Shown: positions 1-7,499 of the stretch, one piece after another
Layout: the number at the start of each line of letters is the position of its first letter
Position numbering within the stretch: the first letter of the stretch is position 1
Source: JBMNTQ01 sp050945815
GTDB taxonomy: Bacteria > Bacillota > Clostridia > Christensenellales > JBMNTQ01
NCBI GenBank assembly: GCA_050945815.1
Contig: JBMNTQ010000003.1
Coordinates: 1-40,556 of the forward strand
Direction of reading: 5' to 3'
Length of the DNA: 40,556 bases
Notes under the pieces: generated by a model
The model's database searches: none
Seen by the model: the letters and a program-made list of their open reading frames with translations, nothing else
What the model was told of the DNA's origin: nothing
Translations under genes and position numbers: made by a program

Positions 1-947
1 TGGTTGAGGGCCGTGTTGATGGCGATCTGGGCAGCTTTATCTACGTCCTGCTTGACTGTCGTAAGCTGGGGGTAGTAGGTGTCGCCTAGAATGCCGTCGA
101 AGCCTACAACGGAGAGCTGGGCGGGTATGCCAAGGCCGCAGCTGAATGCCCGCTGTATCACTCCTTGGGCTACAAGATCGTTGGTGCATAGGACGGCCGT
201 GGGCGCATCGGGCAGCGAGAGGAGATGGTCGAGGGCACAAACGCCGCTTTTTATATTCATGTTGTCGGCACGGCAGATATATTCCTGCGGCACGCCCAGC
301 CCATGACGCTGCATGGCGGCCTGAAAGCCCTCGAAGCGGCGCAGGGAGGAAACAACATCCTGTACGCCGGCGACGGCTATCTTGCGGTGGCCCAGGGAAA
401 CAAGATGGTCGACTGCTAGAGCTGCACCGCCAAAGTTATCGGAGGTAATGACCGGGATATCGCTGCCTCTGGGCATTTCTACCATACGGTCGATGGACAC
501 GCATGGGATGCTGCCCGCGATTTCCCGTACCAAGGCGAATGGTATGCCTTCGGTTAGGATCAGGGCGGAAACCTGGATGCCTTGGAGGTATTTGAGATAT
601 TTGCTTTCCCGCTGGACATCGTTTTTCGTGTCGCAGATGATTAAGGTGTAGTCACGGTCGAAAGCCAGTTCATTCAAGCGCTGGATCAGCATCGTGAAAA
701 AGGGGTTTGCAATATCGTAGACGAAAAGCCCCAAGGATTTGGAATCCCGTGCGAAGAGCTGTTTGGCCAGCTCGTTGGGGATATAGTTGTGTTCCGCTAT
801 GACTTTTTGGATGCGCTCGTATAACTCCGGCGTTACTTTTTCCGGGTGGTTGATGGCACGGGATACTGTGGCGATGGAGACATTGCACAGCTCCGCGATT
901 TGGCGGATGTTAACCGAGCGTCTTTTTTTATGGGGTTGGTGGGTCAT
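1..947 (-). CDS. LacI-family transcriptional repressor (3' end cut by window edge)
   Basis: A sugar-responsive DNA-binding repressor, probably of the operon it closes. 315 codons are visible from ATG 947; LacI proteins are usually about 335-345 residues, so only some 20-30 C-terminal residues lie outside. The N-terminal helix-turn-helix (about residues 12-35) contains IRQIAELCNVSIATVSRAIN, followed by the hinge motif NYIPNELAKQL. The periplasmic-binding-protein-like effector domain follows, with SLGLFVYDIANPFF, DNFGGAALAVDHL and LSVVGFDG recognisable. The ATG at 947 overlaps the kinase stop as ATGA, and AGAGGT lies 9 bases upstream; an ATG at 956 is in frame but sits directly on that site. 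Translational coupling to the kinase implies autoregulation. The ligand is not readable from sequence; rhamnose, rhamnulose or a relative is inferred from the neighbour. Confidence 0.9.
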   Translation of the reverse strand, partial: MTHQPHKKRRSVNIRQIAELCNVSIATVSRAINHPEKVTPELYERIQKVIAEHNYIPNELAKQLFARDSKSLGLFVYDIANPFFTMLIQRLNELAFDRDYTLIICDTKNDVQRESKYLKYLQGIQVSALILTEGIPFALVREIAGSIPCVSIDRMVEMPRGSDIPVITSDNFGGAALAVDHLVSLGHRKIAVAGVQDVVSSLRRFEGFQAAMQRHGLGVPQEYICRADNMNIKSGVCALDHLLSLPDAPTAVLCTNDLVAQGVIQRAFSCGLGIPAQLSVVGFDGILGDTYYPQLTTVKQDVDKAAQIAINTALN

Positions 948-2425
948 AGGCTGCATACCTCTAAGAATGTATCATATTGAGAGGCGCGAAGCGTTTCCTG
1001 GGGCGAATAGGCCACAGAATCGATGGAATCGCGCAGGATATTTCGTACAGCGGCTAGGCTATGATCTGCCGCTTTGTGGTAGATCAGCTGTACGCCGATG
1101 TTGCCTAGGGAAGTGGCCTCGTAGGGGCCGGCAATGACCTGCTTGCCAGTGGCGTCGGCACAGAGCTGGTTTAGGAATTGGTTCTGGGCGCCGCCGCCTA
1201 CGATGTGCAAAGTGGGGTATTCCTTTTGTGTGATGGCCGCGATATCGTCGGTTACGGCTTTGTAGCAGAGGGCCATGGACCCGTAAACTGCACGGATAAC
1301 CTCGGCATGACTGCAATTCTCCTTTTGGCCTGTTTGCGCCAGCAGCTTGCGGATGGCTTCCAGCATGCTGGGAGGATTGAACAGCGACGGATGGTTGGGG
1401 TTGAACACGAGGCTTGCATCCTCGGCTTGTTTGCCCAAAGACACGATTTCATCCCAGGAAAGGTCGATCCCTTGGGCGCGCAGTTCGCGGCGAACCCGCT
1501 GGATGATGAACATGCCCGCGGAGTTTTTTAGGAAGGTGGTGGTGGAGAAGGCGCCGCCTTCATTGGCAAAGCCCTTTTCATAGACTGCATCGCTTATGAT
1601 GGGCTTTTGCAGCTCGGTGCCAATCAGGCCCCAGGTGCCGGAGCTGACATACAGGAAATCCTCGGAGGATGCCGGGATGGCCGCGATGGCGCAGGCCGTA
1701 TCGTGGGAGGGGACGCAGATGAACGGACATGCGTTGATGTGCAGTTCGTCTGCAATGCTGCGCTTGAGGCAGCCGATCAGCTCAGCGTTTTGTACCAAGG
1801 GCGGGAGAAGGGCTGGGTCTAGATTCCAGTGCTGTAAAACCGACTGGGAATAATCGTTGTCGGTTACGTTGTAGTATTGGGTGGTGCTGGCGATGGTGGG
1901 TTCGCCCCGCTGTTCGCCGGTAAAGAGGTAGACCAAAAGATCCGGGATGAGCAGCAGGCGGTCGGCTATGTCGTAGGTTTCCGGGAAAGCCCGGCGGTAG
2001 CCTAGAAGCTGGTAGATTGTGTTGATTTGATCGTTGTGGATGCCGGTTTGGTCGAACATGAACCGGCGGGTGTTGCTGTCGAGTTCGCTTAGGACGCCGG
2101 CAGCCAGGCTGTTGCGGTAGCACATGGGATTGCCTAAAAGCTGCCCCTGCTTGTTTAACAGGCCAAAGTCGATGCCCCAGGTGCAGACGCCTACGCTGTC
2201 GATGCGGCCACACTTGCGATAGGCCATTTGCAGACCTTTTTGCAGTTCGTGGAAGATGTGGAGGATATCCCAATAGAAGATGCCCTGCACTTCAATCTCA
2301 CGGTTTTCTACTTGGTGGACCACTTCCATGTGGATGCGCTTGCCGTCGTATTGGCCCAAGACCACCCGTACAGACGAATTCCCACAATCGAATGCTACAC
2401 AGTTTAATGAGTTTTTCGCTTGCAT
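944..2425 (-). CDS. rhaB: rhamnulokinase-type FGGY carbohydrate kinase
   Basis: Cytoplasmic ATP-dependent kinase that most likely phosphorylates L-rhamnulose to L-rhamnulose 1-phosphate. 493 residues, the usual size for RhaB. The N-terminal phosphate loop AFDCGNSSVRVVLG (11-24), CTWGIDFGLL (81-90) and the ASTTQ stretch (179-183) are rhamnulokinase-like. SHDTA (240-244) carries the expected catalytic Asp242, SSGTWGLIG (261-269) follows, and the C-terminal ATP-site motif HIVGGGAQNQFLNQLCADAT closes the fold. It starts 20 bases after the activase gene, behind GGAGGT, and its stop overlaps the repressor start. Fuculokinase and other deoxyketose kinases share this family, so the substrate is inferred from motif resemblance and is less certain than the family. 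Confidence 0.83.
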   Translation of the reverse strand: MQAKNSLNCVAFDCGNSSVRVVLGQYDGKRIHMEVVHQVENREIEVQGIFYWDILHIFHELQKGLQMAYRKCGRIDSVGVCTWGIDFGLLNKQGQLLGNPMCYRNSLAAGVLSELDSNTRRFMFDQTGIHNDQINTIYQLLGYRRAFPETYDIADRLLLIPDLLVYLFTGEQRGEPTIASTTQYYNVTDNDYSQSVLQHWNLDPALLPPLVQNAELIGCLKRSIADELHINACPFICVPSHDTACAIAAIPASSEDFLYVSSGTWGLIGTELQKPIISDAVYEKGFANEGGAFSTTTFLKNSAGMFIIQRVRRELRAQGIDLSWDEIVSLGKQAEDASLVFNPNHPSLFNPPSMLEAIRKLLAQTGQKENCSHAEVIRAVYGSMALCYKAVTDDIAAITQKEYPTLHIVGGGAQNQFLNQLCADATGKQVIAGPYEATSLGNIGVQLIYHKAADHSLAAVRNILRDSIDSVAYSPQETLRASQYDTFLEVCSL

Positions 2426-2445
2426 GGTTTGCTACCTCCAAACAA

Positions 2446-3375
2446 TTATTGTGCGCCGGCAAAGACTGGGATGCCCATTTTCTCTGCCAAGCTTAGGTAG
2501 GGAGCAAGATCTGCTTTTTGCAGCGGCTCCAAATCTTTTAAGGCATAGTCTTTGCCCAGACAGTCGTACTTTGGACCGCCCAGCCTGTGGTAGGGCAGAA
2601 GCTCGACGCTCTTGAAGCCGCCGCTAAGACCGGCCACAAACTCAAACATGGATGTCATATCCGCCAGGTTGTGGTTGAAGCCGGGGATGACCGGGATGCG
2701 CACAATGACGTTTTCGTGCTGTGCGCAGATTGCTTTTAGATTGGCCCGGGGGACTGTGCCCGCCTGAGCAGTGTGTTGACGCAGCTTTTCGTCGTCTGTA
2801 TGCTTTAAATCGAAAAAGACCAAGTCTAACAGCGGTAAACTGGGCGCTATGTTGGTGAAAGGTACGGCGCCGCAGGTTTCGATGGCAGTGTGCAGGCCGT
2901 TGGCTTTGGATAGATGCAGCAGCGCCTGCAAGAAGACCGGTTGGGCGAAGGGTTCGCCGCCGGAAAAGGTGACGCCGCCGCCGGAGTTCTCGTAGTGCCT
3001 TTTATCGCGCAGGACAACATCCAGAACATCTTGAGCCGAGACCTCTTTGCCGGAAAGCTTCCGCGCGCCGTAAAAACAATTCTTTTCACATAAGCCACAC
3101 CGGGTACACAGAGAAAGATCGGTGACCAGCCCATATCGCTCGGAGTCTGAGATGGCGCCGGTGGGGCATTGGGCTACGCATTTACCGCAGCCGCTGCATT
3201 TGTTTGCATAGAACAGGATATCCGTTTGCACATTTTGGGATTCCGGGTTGGAACACCACAAGCAACGCAAAGGACAGCCTTTTAAAAACACCAGCGTACG
3301 GATACCTGGACCGTCTTCGATCGCATAGCGTTCAATATCAAATATGATTCCTTTTTTTCTTCCCCAGTCTGTCAT
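2446..3375 (-). CDS. glycyl-radical enzyme activating protein (radical SAM)
   Basis: An iron-sulfur enzyme that uses S-adenosylmethionine to install the glycyl radical on a partner enzyme. 309 residues. The radical SAM motif CxxxCxxC is Cys34, Cys38, Cys41. An inserted ferredoxin-like region supplies two further 4Fe-4S clusters: Cys60/63/66/70 and Cys90/93/96/100. FSGGEP (137-142) is the SAM-binding GGEP motif. This long, two-extra-cluster form activates dehydratases and decarboxylases rather than being a short PflA. It is first in the sugar operon, behind GAGGTG. A partner glycyl radical enzyme is not in the window. In anaerobes that ferment rhamnose or fucose, the partner is often a B12-independent propanediol dehydratase, which would fit, but this is inference. 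Confidence 0.9.
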   Translation of the reverse strand: MTDWGRKKGIIFDIERYAIEDGPGIRTLVFLKGCPLRCLWCSNPESQNVQTDILFYANKCSGCGKCVAQCPTGAISDSERYGLVTDLSLCTRCGLCEKNCFYGARKLSGKEVSAQDVLDVVLRDKRHYENSGGGVTFSGGEPFAQPVFLQALLHLSKANGLHTAIETCGAVPFTNIAPSLPLLDLVFFDLKHTDDEKLRQHTAQAGTVPRANLKAICAQHENVIVRIPVIPGFNHNLADMTSMFEFVAGLSGGFKSVELLPYHRLGGPKYDCLGKDYALKDLEPLQKADLAPYLSLAEKMGIPVFAGAQ

Positions 3376-3530
3376 GCTTACACACCTCGTTGTAGATTTC
3401 CGGCGAGCCTTGGGAGGGCGGATTAGAATTGTGGTCGAGAGGGCTGATGAAGCTTTAAAAATCTGAATGTTGTCGGTGCGGATTGGTACACTAGCAAAGT
3501 ATCAAGAAAGAAGCTTGAATAAGTCGGTTA

Positions 3531-3554
3531 CAAAACATGTGAAACATGTTACAA
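3531..3554 (-). promoter_or_regulatory. palindromic operator downstream of the sugar-operon promoter
   Basis: AACATG (3534-3539) and CATGTT (3545-3550) form a perfect inverted repeat around a 5-base spacer. It covers about +2 to +18 of the transcript predicted from the promoter at 3559-3587. An odd-length dyad overlapping the start region of an operon that encodes its own LacI-type protein suggests the binding site of that repressor. Nothing else in the window carries an obvious second copy. Confidence 0.6.
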
Positions 3555-3558
3555 GATA

Positions 3559-3587
3559 ATTGTAATACACCTTTTGTGTAAAGTCAA
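3559..3587 (-). promoter_or_regulatory. sigma-A promoter of the sugar operon
   Basis: On the minus strand, -35 TTGACT (3587-3582), exactly 17 bases, then -10 TACAAT (3564-3559). Transcription would start near 3552 and leave a leader of about 175 nt before the activase ATG at 3375. No known riboswitch is recognisable in the leader. Confidence 0.75.
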
Positions 3588-3631
3588 GATGAAGCGGAGG
3601 ATTTGTTGCAAAAAAATACAAAAAAATGGTA

Positions 3632-3674
3632 GGCAAAAGAAACCGGGCTTTGCTTTTTACGGCAAGCACGGTTT
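3632..3674 (-). terminator. probable intrinsic terminator of ychF
   Basis: On the minus strand AAACCG pairs with CGGTTT, continued by an imperfect TGCTTGC/GCAAAGC inner stem and an A-rich loop, then TCTTTTGCC. It begins 27 bases after the ychF stop. The stem is imperfect and the T tract short, so this is a moderate call. Confidence 0.4.
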
Positions 3675-3701
3675 TGCATCTTTTTAATGATTTTTTGCTG
3701 C

Positions 3702-4793
3702 TTAGACGTTGAAGCGAAAGACGATGACGTCGCCGTCCTGGATACGGTAGTCTCGCCCTTCCAGCCGCATCAGCCCCTGTTCTTTGGCGGCCTTCTCACT
3801 GCCCAGCCGTATCAGGGTTTCGTAGTCGATCACTTCGGCGCGGATGAAGCCCCGTTCGAAGTCGGTATGGATTTTGCCTGCTGCCTGGGGAGCGAGGGTG
3901 CCGTCTTGGATGGTCCACGCTCTGACTTCAGCAGGCCCTGCCGTTAGGTAGCTGATCAGCCCCAGAAGGGAATAGCTGGCGATTACCAGGCGATCCAGAC
4001 CGCTTTCTCCGATGCCCAATTCGTCCAGGAAGGCTTGTTTTTCGTCTGATTCAAGGCCGGCCAGTTCTTCCTCGACTTTGGCGCAGATGGAGATTAGCGC
4101 TGAGCCTTCTTGCTCGGCGTAGGCGCGCAGGACGCTGACATAGCGAGATTCCTCTTGGCCGATGTCGTCTTCTGAGATGTTGGCTACATAGATAGTAGGT
4201 TTGGCCGTAAGCAGAAAGAGAGAATCTGCCAGAGATTGCTCTTCATCGTTTAAAGAAATGGAACGGGCCATGACGCCGCTTTCTAGTTCCTGATGGATGC
4301 GCTTTAAAGTTTGGACTTCCCAAGCAAGCTTCCTATCGCCGCTTTTCGCTGCTTTGCTGGAGCGTTGGATGCGGCGCGATACAGTGTCCATATCTGCAAA
4401 CAGCAGTTCGAAATTGATGGTTTCTACGTCGCGGATTGGGTCGACGCTGCCGTCTACATGGACGATGTTGCCGTCGTCAAAGCAGCGTACCGTCTGGATG
4501 ATGGCGTCGACTTCGCGAATATGGGATAAAAAACGGTTGCCTAGGCCTTCGCCGGAATGTGCCCCGCGCACCAGGCCGGCGATGTCTACAAATTCTATTA
4601 TGGCCGGCGTAATCTTTTCCGGATGGTAGAGCGCCGCAAGCTTGTGCAGCCTATCATCTGGCACCGCCACAACACCTACGTTGGGCTCGATGGTGCAGAA
4701 GGGATAGTTTGCGGATTGGGCGCCCGCTTTGGTAATGGCATTGAATAAGGTGCTTTTGCCCACATTGGGCAAACCGACCACTCCGAGCTTCAT
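3702..4793 (-). CDS. ychF: YchF/Obg-like ATPase
   Basis: A ribosome-associated P-loop NTPase (OLA1 family) that prefers ATP to GTP and is linked in other bacteria to stress responses and translation. 363 residues, the normal length. The P-loop GLPNVGKST (7-15) is intact and DIAGLVRGAHSGEGLGNRF is the hallmark switch II region with a hydrophobic residue replacing catalytic Gln. VANISEDD is the variant NxxE specificity motif. The C-terminal TGS domain contains KIHTDFERGFIRAEV and ends IQDGDVIVFRFNV. Start ATG 4793 has AGGAGAG upstream. It is a single gene, divergent from spoVT across 269 bases. Confidence 0.98.
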   Translation of the reverse strand: MKLGVVGLPNVGKSTLFNAITKAGAQSANYPFCTIEPNVGVVAVPDDRLHKLAALYHPEKITPAIIEFVDIAGLVRGAHSGEGLGNRFLSHIREVDAIIQTVRCFDDGNIVHVDGSVDPIRDVETINFELLFADMDTVSRRIQRSSKAAKSGDRKLAWEVQTLKRIHQELESGVMARSISLNDEEQSLADSLFLLTAKPTIYVANISEDDIGQEESRYVSVLRAYAEQEGSALISICAKVEEELAGLESDEKQAFLDELGIGESGLDRLVIASYSLLGLISYLTAGPAEVRAWTIQDGTLAPQAAGKIHTDFERGFIRAEVIDYETLIRLGSEKAAKEQGLMRLEGRDYRIQDGDVIVFRFNV

Positions 4794-5062
4794 ATGATGT
4801 ATCTCTCCTGTTTGGATTTTTACCGTATTCTGACGGATAGTAGCTTAACCAAACTAGTATACTTTATTTTGTAAAGGAAGGGAAGTATAAACCAGATTTT
4901 ACATAAAAGGGATATATTTGATAGAAAGCAGACAGAAATTAACTGGGAAAAGCCGGGTATAATCTTAATCCAATTGCAAATAATAGCATTGCATAGAAAA
5001 TCAACCTTTGGAACGAATAAGGTTAGAAAGAGAATGAGAATGGGCGGGAGGAAGCAGAGCAT

Positions 5063-5614
5063 ATGAAAGCGACCGGAATTGTCAGAAGAATTGATGAGCT
5101 TGGGAGGGTGGTCATACCAAAAGAGATCAGGCGGACGTTGCGCATTCGAGAGGGAGACCCATTGGAGATTTTTACCGACCGGGACGGCGAGGTAATTTTG
5201 AAAAAATATTCACCAATAGGGGAGTTGAGTGATTTTTCTAAGGAATATACGGAATCGCTCTACCACTCGATGGGGCATGTTGCTTGTATTTGCGACAAGG
5301 ACACGGTGGTTTCCGTAGCCGGCACTGGAAAGCGTGAGCTGTTGGACAAGGCGATCAGTTTGCAGCTGGAGCAGCTGATCAATGAGAGAAAGAAGCTGGC
5401 GGCAACTAAGGGCGCAGGCTTTATCAGCATTACGCAGGATGAAGAGGAGAGCATGAAATATCATGCGCAGGTGATTGTGCCCATTATTACGGAGGGTGAC
5501 GCCATTGGCGCCGTGATACTATTGAGCAAGGATGAGGGTGTTTCTATGGGGGAGGCGGAGATTAAAGTAGCTGAGACGGCAGCGCAATTTATTGGGAAGC
5601 AGATGGAACAATAG
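5063..5614 (+). CDS. spoVT: stage V sporulation protein T
   Basis: Forespore transcription regulator of the AbrB family that tunes sigma-G dependent genes. 183 residues against 178 in B. subtilis. The N-terminal swapped-hairpin AbrB domain is nearly canonical: MKATGIVRRIDELGRVVIPK then EIRRTLRIREGDPLEIFTD (to about residue 42). A GAF-like domain fills the rest. The start ATG 5063 follows GGGAGGAAG by 8 bases. A TATAAT at 4958-4963 could be a -10 box, but its -35 is poor and I could not assign a convincing sigma-G or sigma-F site. A strong terminator closes the unit. As in B. subtilis, the flippase, yabN and yabO homologues follow. Confidence 0.96.
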   Translation: MKATGIVRRIDELGRVVIPKEIRRTLRIREGDPLEIFTDRDGEVILKKYSPIGELSDFSKEYTESLYHSMGHVACICDKDTVVSVAGTGKRELLDKAISLQLEQLINERKKLAATKGAGFISITQDEEESMKYHAQVIVPIITEGDAIGAVILLSKDEGVSMGEAEIKVAETAAQFIGKQMEQ

Positions 5615-5637
5615 CGGCGAGAGCCTAGGATACAGCG

Positions 5638-5677
5638 AAGAAGGCACGGCATTTTGGCCGTGTCTTCTTTTGTTTTT
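5638..5677 (+). terminator. intrinsic terminator of spoVT
   Basis: AAGAAGGCACGGC (5638-5650), loop ATTTTG, then GCCGTGTCTTCTT (5657-5669) form a 13-bp stem with one G-U pair, followed by TTGTTTTT. Confidence 0.9.
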
Positions 5678-5813
5678 GCGAGCAGCCTGATTAGGGGGCA
5701 TCGGGGCTGTGGCGCGGGGGAATATTTTCAGGGCGGTAGACTAAGTAGCAGGGGCGGCGCGTATAATGGTTGAGACAATTATTTTTGGATATATGTACCG
5801 AACCTATAAAGTT

Positions 5814-5822
5814 TGGTATAAT
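5814..5822 (+). promoter_or_regulatory. extended -10 promoter of the flippase gene
   Basis: TGGTATAAT (TG at 5814-5815, TATAAT 5817-5822) is a perfect extended -10; no good -35 lies 17 bases upstream. It would start transcription near 5829, a short leader before ATG 5856. It also argues against the in-frame ATG at 5766, which lies upstream of the promoter. Confidence 0.6.
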
Positions 5823-5855
5823 ACTACTGTTTGGCAGATGCCTTCAGGAGGGTAC

Positions 5856-7487
5856 ATGAGCAAAAAAACTTTTGTCAGAGGTGCCGCAATACTGGGTATT
5901 GTAGGCCTTATTGTAAAAGTGATCGGGGCGTTTTACCGCATTCCCCTGACCGCCATTATTGGCGAAGAAGGAATGGGGATTTATCAGATTGCGTACCCGA
6001 TCTACACCTATCTCTTGGTGATTTCTACATCGGGGCTGCCTACGGCGATTTCTAAGATGGTGTCTGAGAAGGTAACCCTGGGAGATTATCGCGGCGCTCG
6101 GCGTGTTTTCAAGGTATCGTTTCGTTTATTGCTGGTGCTTGGAGCGGTGTCTACCGCCGTTCTTTGGTTTGGAAGCGACCTGATTGCCGGCTGGCTGGGC
6201 GACCATCTCGCTGCTACTGCCATACGCTATATTGCACCGGCGCTTTTCTTTGTGTCTGCGATGTCTGCTTATCGGGGCTATTTTCAAGGTATGCAATCCA
6301 TGGCGCCCACGGCTGTTTCCCAACTGGTGGAGCAGGTGGGGAAGCTGGCGATCGGGCTTTATTTGGCCAACGCATGGTTTAATATGTATTTGCCCCAGGG
6401 TCAGGGGATGGCTGCGGCTATGGGGGCTGCCGGCGCGATGATGGGCGTTTCGCTGAGCGAGCTTGCGGCGTTGGTTATGCTGATGGGCGTGCATAGGGGC
6501 AAGAAGAACCAGCTTCGTCCCTATATAAAGGCCAGCCCCAAATTGTCGCAGGAATCCTTCGGCCGGGTGGGAAAGAATTTGGCAAAGATTGCTATACCGG
6601 TGACGGTGGGCGCATCGATTACTCCGTTGATGGGCATGATTGATGCGGCCATTATCAACAACACCTTGCAGGCGGTTGGGTATGCCCTGAGTGAATCGCG
6701 GGCGATGTACGGCGTTTTGACCGGCGTTGTCAACACGCTGGTGAACATGCCTGCTGTGTTTACTGTGGCGTTGGCTATGAGCCTGGTTCCTGCTATTGCG
6801 GAGTCTAAGGCGAGGCGGGATATGAGGCAGCTGCGCTCCCGGGCGGGTACGGGGCTGAAGATTGCGATGCTTATCGGCTTGCCCTGCGCGGTAGGGTTGG
6901 GGATTTTTGCCCAGCCTATTATCCATCTGCTCTACCCCAGTTTGTCGGAGGCTAATACGCTGTTGTCGATTCGTCTGTTGGAACTGATGTCGTTGGCGGT
7001 ATTCTTTATTTCTTTGCTACAGGCTATGACCGGGGTTTTGCAGGGGATGGGGAAGGTGAATGTGCCGGTTTTTAACCTTTTGATCGGCGCAGTGATAAAA
7101 ATCGTGATTAGCCTGGTGTTTATTCGTGTTGAGAGCATTAACATCTACGGCGCGGCATTGGGCAGCATTGCCTGTTATGCGACAACGGGTATTTTGAATG
7201 TGGTGTGTATGGTGCGCTTGGGGGGCATACGGTTTAAAGCTTTGGATTATATTGTCAAGCCGGTGATATCGACCGCTGTTATGGGCGCTGTTTCCTACCT
7301 GGCTTACCGGGTTTTGGAAGGGGCGGCGGGCGCAAACATGGCTTTGGCCGTTGCGATTGTTGTAGCGGTGGTGGTTTATGCTGTGCTGATTGTGCTGACT
7401 AAGGCGTTGAGCAAGGATGATTGGGCCTATTTGCCCGGCGGCTACAGAATACAGAAGCTGCTTGGAAAAATTGGTATTATGAAATAG
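5856..7487 (+). CDS. yabM: SpoVB/YabM-like lipid II or polysaccharide flippase (MOP superfamily)
   Basis: A polytopic membrane transporter of the MVF/PST branch, expected to flip lipid-linked envelope precursors, in sporulation possibly for spore cortex. 543 residues with about 14 hydrophobic segments. The N-terminal region contains FVRGAAILGIVGLIVKVIGA then FYRIPLTAIIGEEGMGIYQI, very typical of SpoVB-like proteins. The start is taken at ATG 5856 behind AGGAGGG; the reading frame extends to ATG 5766 but that extension precedes the promoter and encodes no family sequence. Position between spoVT and yabN matches yabM in B. subtilis. Substrate is not determined by sequence. yabN follows after 12 bases, so the two are likely co-transcribed. 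Confidence 0.9.
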   Translation: MSKKTFVRGAAILGIVGLIVKVIGAFYRIPLTAIIGEEGMGIYQIAYPIYTYLLVISTSGLPTAISKMVSEKVTLGDYRGARRVFKVSFRLLLVLGAVSTAVLWFGSDLIAGWLGDHLAATAIRYIAPALFFVSAMSAYRGYFQGMQSMAPTAVSQLVEQVGKLAIGLYLANAWFNMYLPQGQGMAAAMGAAGAMMGVSLSELAALVMLMGVHRGKKNQLRPYIKASPKLSQESFGRVGKNLAKIAIPVTVGASITPLMGMIDAAIINNTLQAVGYALSESRAMYGVLTGVVNTLVNMPAVFTVALAMSLVPAIAESKARRDMRQLRSRAGTGLKIAMLIGLPCAVGLGIFAQPIIHLLYPSLSEANTLLSIRLLELMSLAVFFISLLQAMTGVLQGMGKVNVPVFNLLIGAVIKIVISLVFIRVESINIYGAALGSIACYATTGILNVVCMVRLGGIRFKALDYIVKPVISTAVMGAVSYLAYRVLEGAAGANMALAVAIVVAVVVYAVLIVLTKALSKDDWAYLPGGYRIQKLLGKIGIMK

Positions 7488-7499
7488 AAGGAAAGATGG

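Larger units (their letters stand above)
3376..3701. other. intergenic region between the activase gene and ychF
   Basis: 325 bases without a gene. It holds, from right to left, a probable ychF terminator (3632-3674), the sugar-operon promoter (3559-3587), its palindrome (3531-3554) and an untranslated leader. I see no further open frame or repeat. Confidence 0.7.

Noticed and set aside
5766..5855. Upstream start of the flippase at ATG 5766
   Set aside because: It precedes the likely extended -10 promoter at 5814-5822, lacks a ribosome site and adds non-family sequence; ATG 5856 has AGGAGGG.
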